A stretch of DNA of 64,000 nucleotides from Rhizobium sp. RM (GTDB taxonomy: Bacteria; Pseudomonadota; Alphaproteobacteria; Rhizobiales; Rhizobiaceae), in NCBI RefSeq assembly GCF_013390595.1, contig NZ_JACAWV010000022.1:806001-870000 (forward strand), given 5' to 3'. Made by a program: the position numbers and the translations under genes. Each line of letters opens with the position of its first letter. Within the stretch, counting starts at the first letter, position 1. The notes beneath the pieces were generated by a model. The model was given only the letters and a program-made list of their open reading frames with translations, was not told where the DNA came from and did not search any database. Of this stretch, positions 63,928 to 64,000 are shown in pieces.

Positions 63928-64000
63928 TGGTGGGCCCGGAGGGACTCGAACCCCCAACCAAGCGGTTATGAGCCGCCGGCTCTAACCATTGAGCTACAGG
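63928..64000 (-). tRNA. tRNA with CAU anticodon, probably tRNA-Ile2 (5' end cut by window)
   Basis: Reading the minus strand: D-loop region TAGCTCAATGGTTAGAGC, anticodon loop CTCATAA with CAU, T-arm GGGGGTTCGAGTCCCTC, acceptor strand CGGGCCC, discriminator A and an encoded CCA. The partner acceptor strand should be GGGCCTG, so three G residues lie outside the window. The anticodon arm and GCTTGGT variable region resemble E. coli tRNA-Ile2, whose C34 is converted to lysidine by TilS, rather than elongator tRNA-Met. Automatic annotation may call it Met. Confidence 0.85.

Noticed and set aside
1..64000. Mobile elements, CRISPR arrays, integrase or attachment sites
   Set aside because: No transposase, integrase, terminal inverted repeats or regularly spaced direct repeats were recognised. 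The only regular repeat is the 10-bp TGGG ladder, which is too short-period for CRISPR.

Overview
The window is a gene-dense, GC-rich chromosomal segment of an alphaproteobacterium of the Rhizobiales. Agrobacterium/Rhizobium is the likely source. The evidence is a complete-order dcw cluster, an ArsR-methyltransferase regulator next to metF, a btaA-btaB betaine-lipid pair, Omp25/RopB-type porin-like proteins, a PPi-dependent phosphofructokinase, and a MurE carrying the DNPR motif of meso-diaminopimelate peptidoglycan. I see no insertion sequence, prophage, CRISPR array or plasmid-type module; it reads as stable core chromosome with a few catabolic islets.

Layout. 1-11,091 (minus) is the division/cell-wall operon mraZ-rsmH-ftsL-ftsI-murE-murF-mraY-murD-ftsW-murG (murG cut by the window edge), tightly packed with 4-nt overlaps, and headed by a ladder of TGGG repeats every 10 bp that looks like an MraZ operator. 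The RNase P RNA (11,488-11,886) follows, then two tandem FAD oxidoreductases. From 14.4 to 24.7 kb there is a high density of peptidoglycan-cutting enzymes (two SLT transglycosylases, an AmpD-like amidase, a GH25 muramidase, an MltB-like enzyme). Among them lie a TerB-DnaJ protein, phosphofructokinase, a LysE exporter with a leader hairpin, and btaA-btaB preceded by a Pho-box-like repeat. A 25-residue membrane peptide sits at 24,961.

25.1-36.6 kb holds metF with its SahR-like regulator, ettA, a lipase-like hydrolase, an EamA / CoA-transferase / ThDP-enzyme operon, a HugZ-like protein, RidA, a DUF442-type phosphatase-like protein and an epimerase-like protein. 36.7-41.4 kb holds an L,D-transpeptidase, an MFS/TetR pair, an orphan ParA and a small secreted protein.

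41.4-55.8 kb is the most interesting accessory region. On the minus strand are an ethanolamine-type permease, a glutamine-synthetase-like ligase, an aldehyde dehydrogenase, an iron alcohol dehydrogenase and an N-formylglutamate-amidohydrolase-like enzyme. On the plus strand are an RpiR regulator, a four-gene ABC importer, a zinc alcohol dehydrogenase and an MHS-family transporter. Together the minus-strand genes can be read as a gamma-glutamylation route for ethanolamine or a related amino alcohol: import, gamma-glutamylation, two oxidations, then hydrolysis to glutamate and glycine.

55.9-64 kb holds metH, whose upstream operator is almost identical to the palindrome in front of the metF regulator, then an AGE-family sugar isomerase, a tyrosine-phosphatase-like protein, small envelope proteins, an Omp25-like barrel and a tRNA with a CAU anticodon cut by the window end.
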